A stretch of DNA of 64,000 nucleotides from Gimesia aquarii (GCF_007748175.1 NZ_CP037422.1:1776528-1840527); one strand, 5' to 3'. Positions 1 through 8,319 are shown, counted from the first letter of the stretch. Numbers and translations are program-made. The notes: generated from the sequence alone by a model not told the origin.

Positions 1-1
1 A

Positions 2-34
2 CCACAGTGGGACACTTACGAATTATTTAATTGA
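2..34 (+). CDS. Possible 3' end of an upstream gene
   Basis: Reading frame 2 from the window edge is open and ends in TGA, giving a short C-terminus that ends ...WDTYELFN. The first downstream gene starts about 65 bases later on the same strand, so this is a plausible last piece of the preceding microcompartment gene. Frames 1 and 3 also reach stops soon, so the frame choice is a guess from residue composition. The family cannot be named from ten residues. Confidence 0.25.
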   Translation, partial: PQWDTYELFN

Positions 35-98
35 GCAACGTTAGCAGAATCGAAATTCTGTTAATCAAAATCAAAACTATCTCAGGAATTAAAATCTT

Positions 99-356
99 AT
101 GTTGACAGGTCGAGTGATCGGACGAGCAACCGCAACATCCAAACATCCCAGTTTGGATGGCTGGCGCTTATTGCTGGTTCAAACCCTCGACATTAAAAGC
201 AATGCAGAGGGTTTTCCTGAGTTGGTAATCGATGAACTGGGGTGCGGCAAAGGAGATACCGTACTGCTGACTTCTGATGGAGCTGCTGTCAGAGAGATGG
301 TGGGCGTGAAAAACACCCCCATTCGCTGGGCGACTCTGGGTGTCATCGATCGTTAA
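99..356 (+). CDS. BMC vertex protein, EutN/CcmL (BMC-P) family
   Basis: This 85-residue protein has the size and sequence pattern of the EutN/CcmL family, whose pentamers cap the vertices of microcompartment shells. The N-terminal strand reads MLTGRVIGRATATSKHPSL, followed by the family features L(D)G-x-x-LLLVQ and a central VIDELGCGKGDTVLLTSDG segment; that last GxGDxVLxxxG pattern is typical. The C-terminal ATLGVID strand also fits. A second, divergent BMC-P gene lies 0.75 kb downstream. More than one BMC-P paralogue is usual in planctomycete microcompartment clusters. The function as a shell component is inferred from family membership. No hexamer-forming BMC-H gene lies in the window, so the shell genes must continue upstream. 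Confidence 0.93.
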   Translation: MLTGRVIGRATATSKHPSLDGWRLLLVQTLDIKSNAEGFPELVIDELGCGKGDTVLLTSDGAAVREMVGVKNTPIRWATLGVIDR

Positions 357-390
357 TGATAAATTTAAGAATAGAGTTAATTTGAAACTG

Positions 391-1080
391 ATGCAGTTTT
401 CTGAAGAGTTGGTTAATCAGGTTGTCGACAATGTTTTGTCGGTCCTTTCCCAGCAGGGCAATGACAGGCAAGCAACGGGGAATGTACCACCTGTTTCCAC
501 ACCTGACTCTTCAATGGTTTTGACCGAGAAAGTCATCACTGCCGATTTATTAGCAGAAAAGACAAAAGGACAAACTGCCATTGGTATTGCAGCAGGATCA
601 CTTTTGACTCCTTCTGCGAAAGATTATCTGCGCGAGTTTCAAGTGAGTGTCCATCGTCCCACATCGGTCGTGTCTCCCTCAAAAGGGCAGGGCGCACCAT
701 GGCGGGCCATTGTGCTCTCTCATTCAGTAGCCGTTGAGAATGCACTGGCAAAAATCGAACAACAGACCAATTCACGTTGGTCACAGGAGTTGAGTTCTTC
801 ACTGGAAGAAGCCGTTAAGGAGACAATCAGCAGTATTTGTCGAGCCGATGCAACAGGCGTGGTTCTGTTTGCCGAAGCCGCGGAAAAAGCAGCCTGTCTG
901 GCGAATCGAAATCAGAAAATTCGAGCTGCCGCCGTTCAGGATGTGAACCATTTACGAACCGTCATCACGCAAATGAACCCAAATCTGATTTGTGTGAATC
1001 CGGAACAGAAATCGTTTATCGAGCTGAGAAATTTAGTTAAGACGTTTGTCAATGCAGGCAATCCCACTGAGGGAAGTTAA
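391..1080 (+). CDS. BMC-associated protein with N-terminal encapsulation-like helix, possibly RpiB-like
   Basis: The protein is 229 residues from the ATG chosen here; an in-frame GTG at 340 would add 17 residues and overlap the vertex gene by 17 bases. I prefer the ATG because the protein then begins directly with an amphipathic helix, MQFSEELVNQVVDNVLSVLS, which resembles the encapsulation peptides that target cargo to shells. A linker rich in Pro, Ser and Thr follows. The middle has a TAIGIAAGSLLTPSAKDYL segment of the kind seen in EutQ/EutT-like BMC proteins. The last third (KIRAAAVQDVNHLRTVI, then LICVNP and ELRNLVKTFVNAG) recalls the C-terminus of RpiB/LacA/LacB sugar-phosphate isomerases. 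Position between two vertex genes ties it to the compartment. The enzymatic role is unproven; the RpiB resemblance is from memory of motif spacing. Confidence 0.7.
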   Translation: MQFSEELVNQVVDNVLSVLSQQGNDRQATGNVPPVSTPDSSMVLTEKVITADLLAEKTKGQTAIGIAAGSLLTPSAKDYLREFQVSVHRPTSVVSPSKGQGAPWRAIVLSHSVAVENALAKIEQQTNSRWSQELSSSLEEAVKETISSICRADATGVVLFAEAAEKAACLANRNQKIRAAAVQDVNHLRTVITQMNPNLICVNPEQKSFIELRNLVKTFVNAGNPTEGS

Positions 1081-1100
1081 CCTGCTAAAGGAAATGAACC

Positions 1101-1382
1101 ATGAAAATCGCAGAAGTGATCGGAAAAGTGACACTTTCACGCAAGCATCCCAGTCTGGATGGTGCCCGATGGCTGATTGCGACTCCTTTAAAGACGGATG
1201 AACTCAACTCAAATAAGAAAAAGAAAACAGAACCTTTTGTTATTTACGATGAGTTAGGGGCTTCCTCTGGCAGCCAGATTGCTGTGAGCGAAGGTGCAGA
1301 AGCAGCGGCTCCTTTTCATCCTGATGTAAAACCGATTGACGCATATGTGTCAGCGATTTTGGATCAGATCGAAGTTTATTAA
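1101..1382 (+). CDS. BMC vertex protein, EutN/CcmL (BMC-P) family, second paralogue
   Basis: A 93-residue EutN/CcmL homologue beginning MKIAEVIGKVTLSRKHPSL, with the same HPSLDG turn as the first paralogue and the DELGASSGSQIAVSEGAEAA region in place of the glycine loop. It carries a lysine-rich insertion (NSNKKKKTEPF) between the second and third strands that the 85-residue paralogue lacks. An AAAGG-like element (CTAAAGGAAATGAACC) precedes the ATG, 20 bases after the previous stop. The two copies are divergent, which suggests distinct vertex or mixed positions in the shell. That is inference. Confidence 0.92.
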   Translation: MKIAEVIGKVTLSRKHPSLDGARWLIATPLKTDELNSNKKKKTEPFVIYDELGASSGSQIAVSEGAEAAAPFHPDVKPIDAYVSAILDQIEVY

Positions 1383-1438
1383 TCGAATCACTATTACTGA
1401 AACACACATTTTTTATTTAACGTTTGGAGCCTTAGACA

Positions 1439-2329
1439 ATGTCAAATCAATGGAACAGTGGAATTCACGACCGAAACCTGAAAGAAGAAATCTGCGAAAT
1501 CGGACGTCGCGTTTATAATAAAGGATTTGCTGCAGCCAATGATGGAAACATCTCCATACGTGTCGGAGAAAATGAAGTCCTCTGTTCGCCGACCATGATC
1601 TGCAAAGGTTTCATGAAACCGGAAGATATTTGTGCCGTCGATTTAGATGGAAACCAAATTGCGGGAACACGTAAGCGAACCAGCGAAATTCTGTTACACC
1701 TGGCAATCATGAAAGAACGCCCTGACGTCAAAGCCGTTGTGCACTGTCACCCACCTCACGCGACGGCATTCGCTGTGGCTCGCGAACCGATTCCACAATG
1801 TGTACTTCCCGAAGTCGAAGTCTTCATGGGTGAAGTTCCGATGGCTCCTTATGAAACACCCGGCGGTCAGAAATTTGCCGACACAGTCGTACCGTTCCTC
1901 AAAGGGGGCACGAACACAATTATTCTGACCGGACACGGAACCGTCACTTTTGGTAAATCTCTGGAAGATGCTTACTGGAAAACCGAAATCCTGGACGCTT
2001 ACTGCAAGATCCTACTCTTGTCCAAGCAAATGGGACGCATCAACTACTTTACCGAAACAGAAACCCGTGAACTGCTTGAACTCAAGCAGAAACTCGGATT
2101 CGATGATCCTCGTTTCCACGTTGAAGACTGCGACTTGTGTGGTAACAGTGCGTTCCGCGATGGATACAAAGAGGGAATCCCACAGCAAACGGCATTCGAG
2201 CCTGCTCCCAGCTATCCGGGATACTTGCAGAAACCATCTACACAACCGACTCCCACTAATAATGGCAACCACTCTGAGCAACTGGTCAAAGCGATTACAG
2301 AGCAGGTCATGTCTGCACTGGGACAATAA
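1439..2329 (+). CDS. Class II aldolase (fuculose/rhamnulose-phosphate type) with encapsulation tail
   Basis: A 296-residue zinc-dependent class II aldolase/adducin-family protein. Visible active-site residues are the acid/base glutamate E83 in TSEILLHLAI, zinc ligands H102 and H104 in VHCHPPHAT, and H166 in TGHGTVTFG. Family members cleave L-fuculose-1-phosphate or L-rhamnulose-1-phosphate to DHAP and L-lactaldehyde. The core ends near residue 250 with a CxxC pair (C231, C234). A Pro/Thr/Asn-rich linker follows, then a terminal amphipathic helix (SEQLVKAITEQVMSALGQ, 279-296) with the look of an encapsulation peptide. The BMC context supports an organelle-lumen enzyme. It is longer than free-standing FucA (about 215 residues) mainly because of this tail. 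GGAG lies upstream of the ATG. Confidence 0.92.
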   Translation: MSNQWNSGIHDRNLKEEICEIGRRVYNKGFAAANDGNISIRVGENEVLCSPTMICKGFMKPEDICAVDLDGNQIAGTRKRTSEILLHLAIMKERPDVKAVVHCHPPHATAFAVAREPIPQCVLPEVEVFMGEVPMAPYETPGGQKFADTVVPFLKGGTNTIILTGHGTVTFGKSLEDAYWKTEILDAYCKILLLSKQMGRINYFTETETRELLELKQKLGFDDPRFHVEDCDLCGNSAFRDGYKEGIPQQTAFEPAPSYPGYLQKPSTQPTPTNNGNHSEQLVKAITEQVMSALGQ

Positions 2330-2389
2330 TCTTAATTAAAACTCTGTGATAGAACTCACATCACATAATCATAAAGAAAAGAATCGATC

Positions 2390-3316
2390 ATGAATGTAAG
2401 TATTATTGGCGGCGGCGGTCTCGTTGGCTCCTGTGCCGCCTTCGCATTGCAGGCTGGTGGTATCGTTCGAGAAATCGCTTTAGTTGACGTGAATCAGGAT
2501 CTGGTAGAAGGTCAGGCACTCGACTTATTGCATGGTAGTTCGTTAACGGCCGATCAGAAAATTTACGCCGGTGGCACTGAGCTTGTGAAAGACAGTGACG
2601 TGATCGTGATCACTGCTGGCCTACGCCGCAAACCTGATGAAAGCCGTCTCGACCTGATCAATCGAAACGTCGAATTGTTCAAAAACATTCTGGCTGACGT
2701 CAAACGTGTGGGGACGAAGCCGGGAGCGATTGTCTTTGTTGTATCAAACCCAGTTGATGTTCTGACTTATCTGGCCATGAAAGAACTGGGACTGCCACCG
2801 CAACAGGTGATTGGCCTCGGAACGGTTTTAGATACAACCCGACTACGCAGCATGCTGGCTGCACGTCTGGATGTGCCTCCGACTCAGGTTTCCACTCTGA
2901 TTCTTGGCGAACACGGCGACAGCATGGTTCCCATCTGGTCAGCCGCTCAAGTGGGTGGATTACCCCTGGATAAATTCCCTGGTGCGAATCCTGCTCTGAT
3001 TGCTGAAGTCGAAAAGAAAACACGAGGCAGCGGAGCGGAAGTCATTAAGAAAAAAGGGGGAGCCGGTTTTGCGGTTGGCGTCAGCATCGCTGATGTCGTA
3101 CATTGCATTGCCCTTGATCAACGCCGCATTCTGCCTGTTTCTTCACTTCAGGATGGCGCCTTTGGTCTCAGAGATGTCTGTATTTCCGTGCCCACGGTAA
3201 TGGGACGCTCCGGAGTTGTACAACACTTGGAGATTGAACTTTGGCCGAAAGAACAAATGGCTCTCACTCAGTCTGGGAAAGTGTTGAGAGAAACCGTTGA
3301 CAAAGTTCTCGGCTGA
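2390..3316 (+). CDS. Malate/lactate dehydrogenase of the BMC cluster
   Basis: A 308-residue NAD-dependent LDH/MDH-family enzyme. The Rossmann fingerprint IIGGGGLVGSCAAF is at the N-terminus, the adenine-binding acid is D33 in LVDV, and the catalytic residues are D148/R151 (VLDTTRLR) and H175 (LGEHGDSM). In the mobile substrate loop AGLRRKPDESR, the position equivalent to LDH Gln102 is Arg80, which is the malate-dehydrogenase state. Family knowledge therefore favours a dicarboxylate such as oxaloacetate/malate. In planctomycete BMC clusters this gene is usually noted as lactate/malate dehydrogenase and may recycle NADH for the aldehyde dehydrogenase. It lacks any obvious encapsulation tail. 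It sits 60 bases after the aldolase on the same strand. Confidence 0.9.
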   Translation: MNVSIIGGGGLVGSCAAFALQAGGIVREIALVDVNQDLVEGQALDLLHGSSLTADQKIYAGGTELVKDSDVIVITAGLRRKPDESRLDLINRNVELFKNILADVKRVGTKPGAIVFVVSNPVDVLTYLAMKELGLPPQQVIGLGTVLDTTRLRSMLAARLDVPPTQVSTLILGEHGDSMVPIWSAAQVGGLPLDKFPGANPALIAEVEKKTRGSGAEVIKKKGGAGFAVGVSIADVVHCIALDQRRILPVSSLQDGAFGLRDVCISVPTVMGRSGVVQHLEIELWPKEQMALTQSGKVLRETVDKVLG

Positions 3317-3394
3317 TCAACAACTCGTCTATGATTCTTTAATCCTGATTGCGTTCCGCTTAAAGCTACGTTTTGACTTTGAAATGATTGTCTG

Positions 3395-4612
3395 ATGGAA
3401 AAATCACTTGATCGAAAACTTCAATCGATTCACTCTGATCCCAGCGGCTCGAAAGAGTTTATCATCGCGGATGCCAAAGATGCTGATATGGCGTTTGGCA
3501 TCGGTGCACCCGGCTTGTCTCCAGAGCGGCATGATCAGGAACTCAAATACAAAACGCTGGCGGAATATCGACAACAGATTCGTGAAGTGATTCAACAGGA
3601 AGTGGTAGACATCGTTTTGATGTCTGCCAGCACTAGCGAAAAATTGACGATTGACGAACGCTTATTTGACAATTCACCTATCACACCCGCGGCACGTGCC
3701 AACGATACCACTGATGTGCATGTACCCCGCGGTGGAAAACTACATATCCCGCCTGCTAAGCCATTCCGCTCTGCCAGTCTGGACCACATTCAATGTGGTC
3801 ACTTGGACTGCAAACCGGAAGAGCGAGCTTACGGGGCTGACCTCGGATTATACTCTGTCACCTTCAACAATAATCTTGAAGAAGATCTGGCTACAATTGA
3901 ACGTTATAAAGAATTTCGTGAAGAGGCCGAGCGTAAAAAATTCCGTCACTTCCTGGAAATCTTTGACCCTAATATTAGTAACGCAGTCACGGCTGATGTC
4001 GCCCCTGGTTTTATCAATGACTTGATTGCCCGGACCCTGGCAGGAGTTGCCTCTGCGGGACGTCCTGTCTTTCTCAAAATGGTGTATCATGGTCCACAGG
4101 CCATGGAAGAACTGGTCGCCTACGACCCGCATCTGATTGTAGGAATTTTGGGAGGCTCGGCGGGCACAACTTTAGACGCGTTCCAACTCATCCACGACGC
4201 CCAGAAATATGGCGGGCGTGTTGCGTTATTTGGTCGAAAGATCAATCAGGCTGAGCACCAATTGGCATTCATCCAGTTCTTACGCTATCTGGTTGAAGGT
4301 AAAATCCAACCGGTTGAAGCCGTCAAAGCCTATCATGGCGTGCTGCAAGAACTAGATATCAAGCCGACACGCAGCTTAGATGTCGATCTGACCTACCAGA
4401 CCGCCGTGATGAGCTATGGTGGAGAAGATGGCAAAACCTTTAGCTTTCCAGCACAAAAGAAGAATGGCAAACCCTCTACAAATGAATTGAGCAAAACGAG
4501 AAAGATAAAGTCAGCAGAAACTGCAAATGAACCGCCCAACTTTGCTGCTATGACTTCTGAACAGCGGTTGGCCTATCACCGAGATCGTCTGAATCGCGTA
4601 TTTGGCGAGTAA
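3395..4612 (+). CDS. Aldolase-like TIM-barrel protein at the end of the BMC cluster
   Basis: A 405-residue protein that I read as a FbaB/LacD/DeoC-like class I aldolase fold. Support: the N-terminal strand FIIADAKDADMAFG, a strand with a candidate Schiff-base lysine in RPVFLKMVYHG (K228), the GILGGSAGTTLDAFQLI phosphate-loop-like segment (about 249-266), and GGRVALFGRKI (about 273-283), which matches the end-of-barrel GRN motif of DhnA-type aldolases. A cysteine pair occurs in HIQCGHLDCKPEE. The C-terminal 50 residues are lysine-rich and then helical (MTSEQRLAYHRDRL), with no counterpart in simple aldolases. It is 78 bases downstream of the dehydrogenase, so co-transcription is likely. Substrate unknown. 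It could act on DHAP or another product of the sugar-phosphate pathway, but that is inference. Confidence 0.65.
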   Translation: MEKSLDRKLQSIHSDPSGSKEFIIADAKDADMAFGIGAPGLSPERHDQELKYKTLAEYRQQIREVIQQEVVDIVLMSASTSEKLTIDERLFDNSPITPAARANDTTDVHVPRGGKLHIPPAKPFRSASLDHIQCGHLDCKPEERAYGADLGLYSVTFNNNLEEDLATIERYKEFREEAERKKFRHFLEIFDPNISNAVTADVAPGFINDLIARTLAGVASAGRPVFLKMVYHGPQAMEELVAYDPHLIVGILGGSAGTTLDAFQLIHDAQKYGGRVALFGRKINQAEHQLAFIQFLRYLVEGKIQPVEAVKAYHGVLQELDIKPTRSLDVDLTYQTAVMSYGGEDGKTFSFPAQKKNGKPSTNELSKTRKIKSAETANEPPNFAAMTSEQRLAYHRDRLNRVFGE

Positions 4613-4664
4613 GATCTCCTGCCATGTGTATTGAGACATCATATCGAGCAGCTTAGAATACTTT

Positions 4665-6812
4665 TTGTATTTTCGCCTCACTCCGACTCGTCTACACAAG
4701 GTCCATCACTTGAGCCGTTCCTCGAAAAAGAAAACCAAGTTGGTTCGACCTGAAAAGCCTTCTCCCCCCAGTGCCTCTTTGTTTGCCGGTGTTGTTTTAA
4801 TCGCGGCTGTCGGTTTGACATGGATCTTCTGGCAAGGGCTCTGGGCAGGCGGTGGTTTGATTGGCGGGGATCTCTATACGTATTTCTTTCCACAAAAAAC
4901 TTTCTTTGCCGATCGCTTGCAGGCCGGCGAATTCCCACTCTGGAATTCAAATATTGGGCATGGTTTCCCGTTAGTCGCAGAGAGCCAGACAGGGGCGTTT
5001 TACCCGTTCAATTATTTCGCCTACCGTTCTTTGCCCGTCAACACTGCTTATAACTTCGTCCAGATTCTACATTACATCCTGGCGTTTGTATTTACGGGAC
5101 TCTATGTGAAACGTCTGGGATATTCACTCATCGCGGCTTTGTTTGCAGGCCTTGTATATACTTATGGCTGGTTTCCCTCCCGTATCTGCCTGGAATGGGC
5201 CATCATCGGAGGGGCCTGGCTGCCTTTAACACTGTGGTGTGTGGAATCATTTTTTCAAACGCGTTATTGGCGCTACCCGATTCTGCTCTGCTTCGCTTTA
5301 GCAATGCAGATCTTGCCGGGGCACTTCAATCTCGCATTCATCACACAGTTGATGTTACTCGTTTATATCCCAGCGCGTATCTGGTTCAGTCGCGATGAAA
5401 CGACCGAACAACTAAAACCGTATCGTCGTCGGACAATCATCTTACTACTACTTGCTTTTATATCAGCATACTCACTATCGGCTGTGCAACTGGGACCAAC
5501 CTGGGAATTAAAACAGTTAAGCCAACGTGCGGAAGTCGGTGAACGATCGCATCAACCCGGTTATGGGCATATTCCTGCCTGGTACTTTTCACAGATTGTC
5601 GCACCCTGGGCCTGGTATCCCTATGAAGTCAATCTAGATGCGGGGTTGGCACCAGGTACTGACGCGACCAATCAAGTGGAAGCACACCTTTATTTTGGAA
5701 TCGCAGCCGTAATTCTGATCGCGATCGGAACATGGCTACGCACGTGGACCGGAGACCGCAGGCTCGTTTTGCTGTCGGTCATCGGACTGCTGGCTGTGCT
5801 CTATACACCCGGCTGGTTCCTACCAATCACAAAACATTTACCCGGTTTCAGTTTCTTTACCGGCCCGGGACGATATGGAATTGTAACGACGTTCGCCGTG
5901 GCCGTGATTGCAGGGGTCAGTCTGGAACGATTGACGGCAAACTGGAATGCCAATCTGAAATTCTTGACAGTTGCCATCGTCTGTCTGTTTACCATCGCTG
6001 ATCTCTGGGTTGTCAGTCGTTATGTCACTTATGCTGCCATCATTCCCAATCCACCCATTAATCAGATTGAGCAGAGCGAGTTGAAAAAAATCTGTCAGGA
6101 ATATGGTGAACCCGTGCGTCTGTTTGCCCCTGGTGCCAACTTACCCACCTTGATCGGCGTTGCTTCGACACCCGTTTATTTGGGGATTGGTCCCGAACAA
6201 TATTTCAATCCCCAAACTGCGATGCCACAGCCGCTGCCATTCAAAGAACCGCCGACCGCCGATCAGATCGAATGGTTGCAGAAAGCAGGAGTCACACATG
6301 TTCTCAGTCAGCACCCGCTAGATCTCAATTTATGGCCGGTCAAGCCCGTCTGGAGTGGCTTCGACGAGGTCATCAATCCCGCCTGGGGTCGCTTTAAAGA
6401 ACCACTCTATTTTTATGAGCTACAGGGTAGCCGTGGTCGTGTTGCCTGGGCAAAACCAGCGGCAGGCCAGTCAGCAAATATTTCAACATACCGAGCAAAT
6501 GAAGTAATTATCGAAGCGGAAACTCCCACTGAGGATACCTTAATCCTAACAGATCTCTATTACCCCGGCTGGAAAGTGTATGTCGATGGTCAGCCTGCAG
6601 AAGCTGAGTTGATTGACGGCATGTATCGCGGCGTCAAAGTGCCTGCCGGCAAACATCAGGTCATCTGGAATTATCAATCTGGGTATTTCTTGATTGCAGG
6701 GATCATCAGTTGCCTGACACTTTTGATCCTATTGATGATTGCCCACTTCCGGTTCTGGCATCCGCTGTTACTTCAAATGAAAAACAGGACTATGGAAGTA
6801 AAGCCTGATTGA
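4665..6812 (+). CDS. YfhO-family multi-spanning membrane protein
   Basis: A long hydrophobic protein (715 residues from the TTG used here; the start is uncertain, and another TTG lies about 15 codons downstream). Roughly a dozen membrane segments follow a basic N-terminus. The layout matches the YfhO/GT-C-like family: an early GGDLYTYFFPQKTFFADRL extracellular motif, SQTGAFYPFNYFAYRSL, a late soluble region, and the characteristic C-terminal LYYPGWKVYVDGQPAEAE plus YRGVKVPAGKHQVIWNY followed by a last helix. Bacillus YfhO is implicated in glycosylation of lipoteichoic acid. The planctomycete relatives have no assigned substrate, so a role in envelope glycosylation is inference. Its neighbour downstream converges on it. 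Confidence 0.8.
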   Translation: MYFRLTPTRLHKVHHLSRSSKKKTKLVRPEKPSPPSASLFAGVVLIAAVGLTWIFWQGLWAGGGLIGGDLYTYFFPQKTFFADRLQAGEFPLWNSNIGHGFPLVAESQTGAFYPFNYFAYRSLPVNTAYNFVQILHYILAFVFTGLYVKRLGYSLIAALFAGLVYTYGWFPSRICLEWAIIGGAWLPLTLWCVESFFQTRYWRYPILLCFALAMQILPGHFNLAFITQLMLLVYIPARIWFSRDETTEQLKPYRRRTIILLLLAFISAYSLSAVQLGPTWELKQLSQRAEVGERSHQPGYGHIPAWYFSQIVAPWAWYPYEVNLDAGLAPGTDATNQVEAHLYFGIAAVILIAIGTWLRTWTGDRRLVLLSVIGLLAVLYTPGWFLPITKHLPGFSFFTGPGRYGIVTTFAVAVIAGVSLERLTANWNANLKFLTVAIVCLFTIADLWVVSRYVTYAAIIPNPPINQIEQSELKKICQEYGEPVRLFAPGANLPTLIGVASTPVYLGIGPEQYFNPQTAMPQPLPFKEPPTADQIEWLQKAGVTHVLSQHPLDLNLWPVKPVWSGFDEVINPAWGRFKEPLYFYELQGSRGRVAWAKPAAGQSANISTYRANEVIIEAETPTEDTLILTDLYYPGWKVYVDGQPAEAELIDGMYRGVKVPAGKHQVIWNYQSGYFLIAGIISCLTLLILLMIAHFRFWHPLLLQMKNRTMEVKPD

Positions 6813-6864
6813 GTTGAGATCGCGATAGATAAAAGGAGAATCACGGTCAAGAAACAGTATCAGA

Positions 6865-7428
6865 CTAAGTGGAAATAAACTCGACGTTTGAGCCAGTGCC
6901 TTCAAAATTGTGGCTGTCTGAATAATTTTCGTCTGCTTCTTTTTCGCCTTCCAAATCTTCGTTGGATTCAACTTCGTTGATACTTACATTCTCGCCACTC
7001 TCGGAAATTGCTACCGGAAATTGTTGAGAAATATCGATGTCTTTAGTTGGCTTTTTGAAGTGTTGCACTGAAGGTGCTTTCGTGGGTGCTTCATCACCAT
7101 TTTTTTTACTATCGGTGGCATCATTTTTCTGGACGTCTGCGCCAATATTCTCTAAACGATATGCGACGTTACCGATTTTCAATTCATCACTTAGTTTGAG
7201 CCATGCCTGCCGGTCTACTTTTTCTCCATTAACATAAACCCCATTCATGCTTCCTAAATCACGAATGACAGGACGGTCATTCACAATCGCCAAGCAACAG
7301 TGTTTTCGAGAAATCTTGGGGCTATCAGAGATGACGATATCACAGTCTGGATGACGCCCTACGAGAATGATCGCCTTGTCGAGAACAATCGGGCGACCTT
7401 GATTTACGGGGACTAAACAGACTGCCAT
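6865..7428 (-). CDS. FHA-domain protein
   Basis: A 187-residue protein whose first 100 residues form a forkhead-associated domain: VGRHPDCDIVI, the phosphothreonine-contacting SRKHC, then VIRDLGSMNGVYVNGEKV with the SxNG motif. FHA domains bind phosphothreonine peptides and usually read out Ser/Thr kinase signalling. The rest is an acidic, low-complexity tail rich in Glu, Asp, Asn and Ser with no recognisable domain. I place the start at the ATG for MAVCLVP, with GGAG six bases upstream; an in-frame TTG four codons earlier is a poorer start. The gene stands alone, convergent with the YfhO-type gene. Confidence 0.88.
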   Translation of the reverse strand: MAVCLVPVNQGRPIVLDKAIILVGRHPDCDIVISDSPKISRKHCCLAIVNDRPVIRDLGSMNGVYVNGEKVDRQAWLKLSDELKIGNVAYRLENIGADVQKNDATDSKKNGDEAPTKAPSVQHFKKPTKDIDISQQFPVAISESGENVSINEVESNEDLEGEKEADENYSDSHNFEGTGSNVEFIST

Positions 7429-7440
7429 GGAGAACTCCAA

Positions 7441-7827
7441 TGAGATGCTTTAATAAACTCAACTAATTTAAATTATACCCGTCGTGCTGAACCAAGTAAA
7501 AGAAAAAAGTTGCAGGCCTTGCAAGACTTAATAGAATCGAGGCGATCTCATTCTGAGTCGCACGAAAAATGAAAAATCGCAAGTACATATAAGTATCGGC
7601 TATTTATAGATATGCACAAGATAGAGTCCTGTTGGATCTCACATTTACAGGGAGAATACTCACAAAATTAATATCACCAATTATGAATCAGACCAAGCAC
7701 TTAGAATCCTTGTAATTGCTATCTTCGATAAAAAACATACGATAGTATATTATGTATATCTGCTCTGAAGACGCCTTTTTAGAGATCAAAAGTCATTCAA
7801 TACCTGACCGAGAGAGGACATTTTGAA
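7441..7827. other. Intergenic, AT-rich region
   Basis: About 390 bases between the divergent FHA gene and the SnoaL-like gene. It must hold both promoters. An AT-rich stretch near 7735-7765 (TAGTATATTATGTATAT) is the kind of sequence in which a promoter could sit, but I cannot place a -35/-10 pair with confidence. No ORF or hairpin was recognised. Confidence 0.4.
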
Positions 7828-8319
7828 ATGAAAAACCAACTTGCTCTGATCGTATTCTTTGCTACCAGTATCATCTTTGCGAATACCGTCTCTGCTGCGA
7901 ATCAGGAAAAGAAAGCAGTACGCATGGCAGCAAAGCAATTCTATGCTGCCCTCAATCAGATGTTTACCGGAGACTTAGATCTTATGAAAAACGTATGGTC
8001 ACACAAAGAGGATGTCACCTACATGGGACCCGATGGAGGCTTTCATCATGGCTGGAAACAGGTCGTAGCAGACTGGGAAAAACAAGCCGCGATGAAATTG
8101 GGGGGGACAGTCATGCCACAGGAAATGCGAATCACGGTTGGGCCTGAGTTGGCGATTGTCAGCAACTATGAAATCGGCAAAAACAAAGGACCAGAAGGAC
8201 AGATACGAAACGTGAAAATTCGCGCGACAAGTTTGTTTCGTAAAGAGAACGGTAAATGGAAAATGATCGGACATCACACCGACCTGCTACCGTTTCTAAT
8301 GAAAAAACCTCAGCACTAA
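7828..8319 (+). CDS. Secreted SnoaL/NTF2-like protein
   Basis: A 163-residue protein with a clear Sec signal peptide (MKNQLALIVFFATSIIFANTVSAA) and an NTF2-like cone-fold domain of the SnoaL_3/DUF4440 kind: a leading helix AAKQFYAALNQMFTGD, then HKEDVTYMGPDGGFHHGW, then strands ending in RATSLFRKENGKWKMIGHH. Such proteins serve as small-molecule-binding or ketosteroid-isomerase-like folds; no catalytic set can be named here. A purine-rich GAGAGGA precedes the ATG. Its 3' end overlaps the convergent DUF58 gene by four bases (CTAA shared by the two stop codons). Confidence 0.85.
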   Translation: MKNQLALIVFFATSIIFANTVSAANQEKKAVRMAAKQFYAALNQMFTGDLDLMKNVWSHKEDVTYMGPDGGFHHGWKQVVADWEKQAAMKLGGTVMPQEMRITVGPELAIVSNYEIGKNKGPEGQIRNVKIRATSLFRKENGKWKMIGHHTDLLPFLMKKPQH

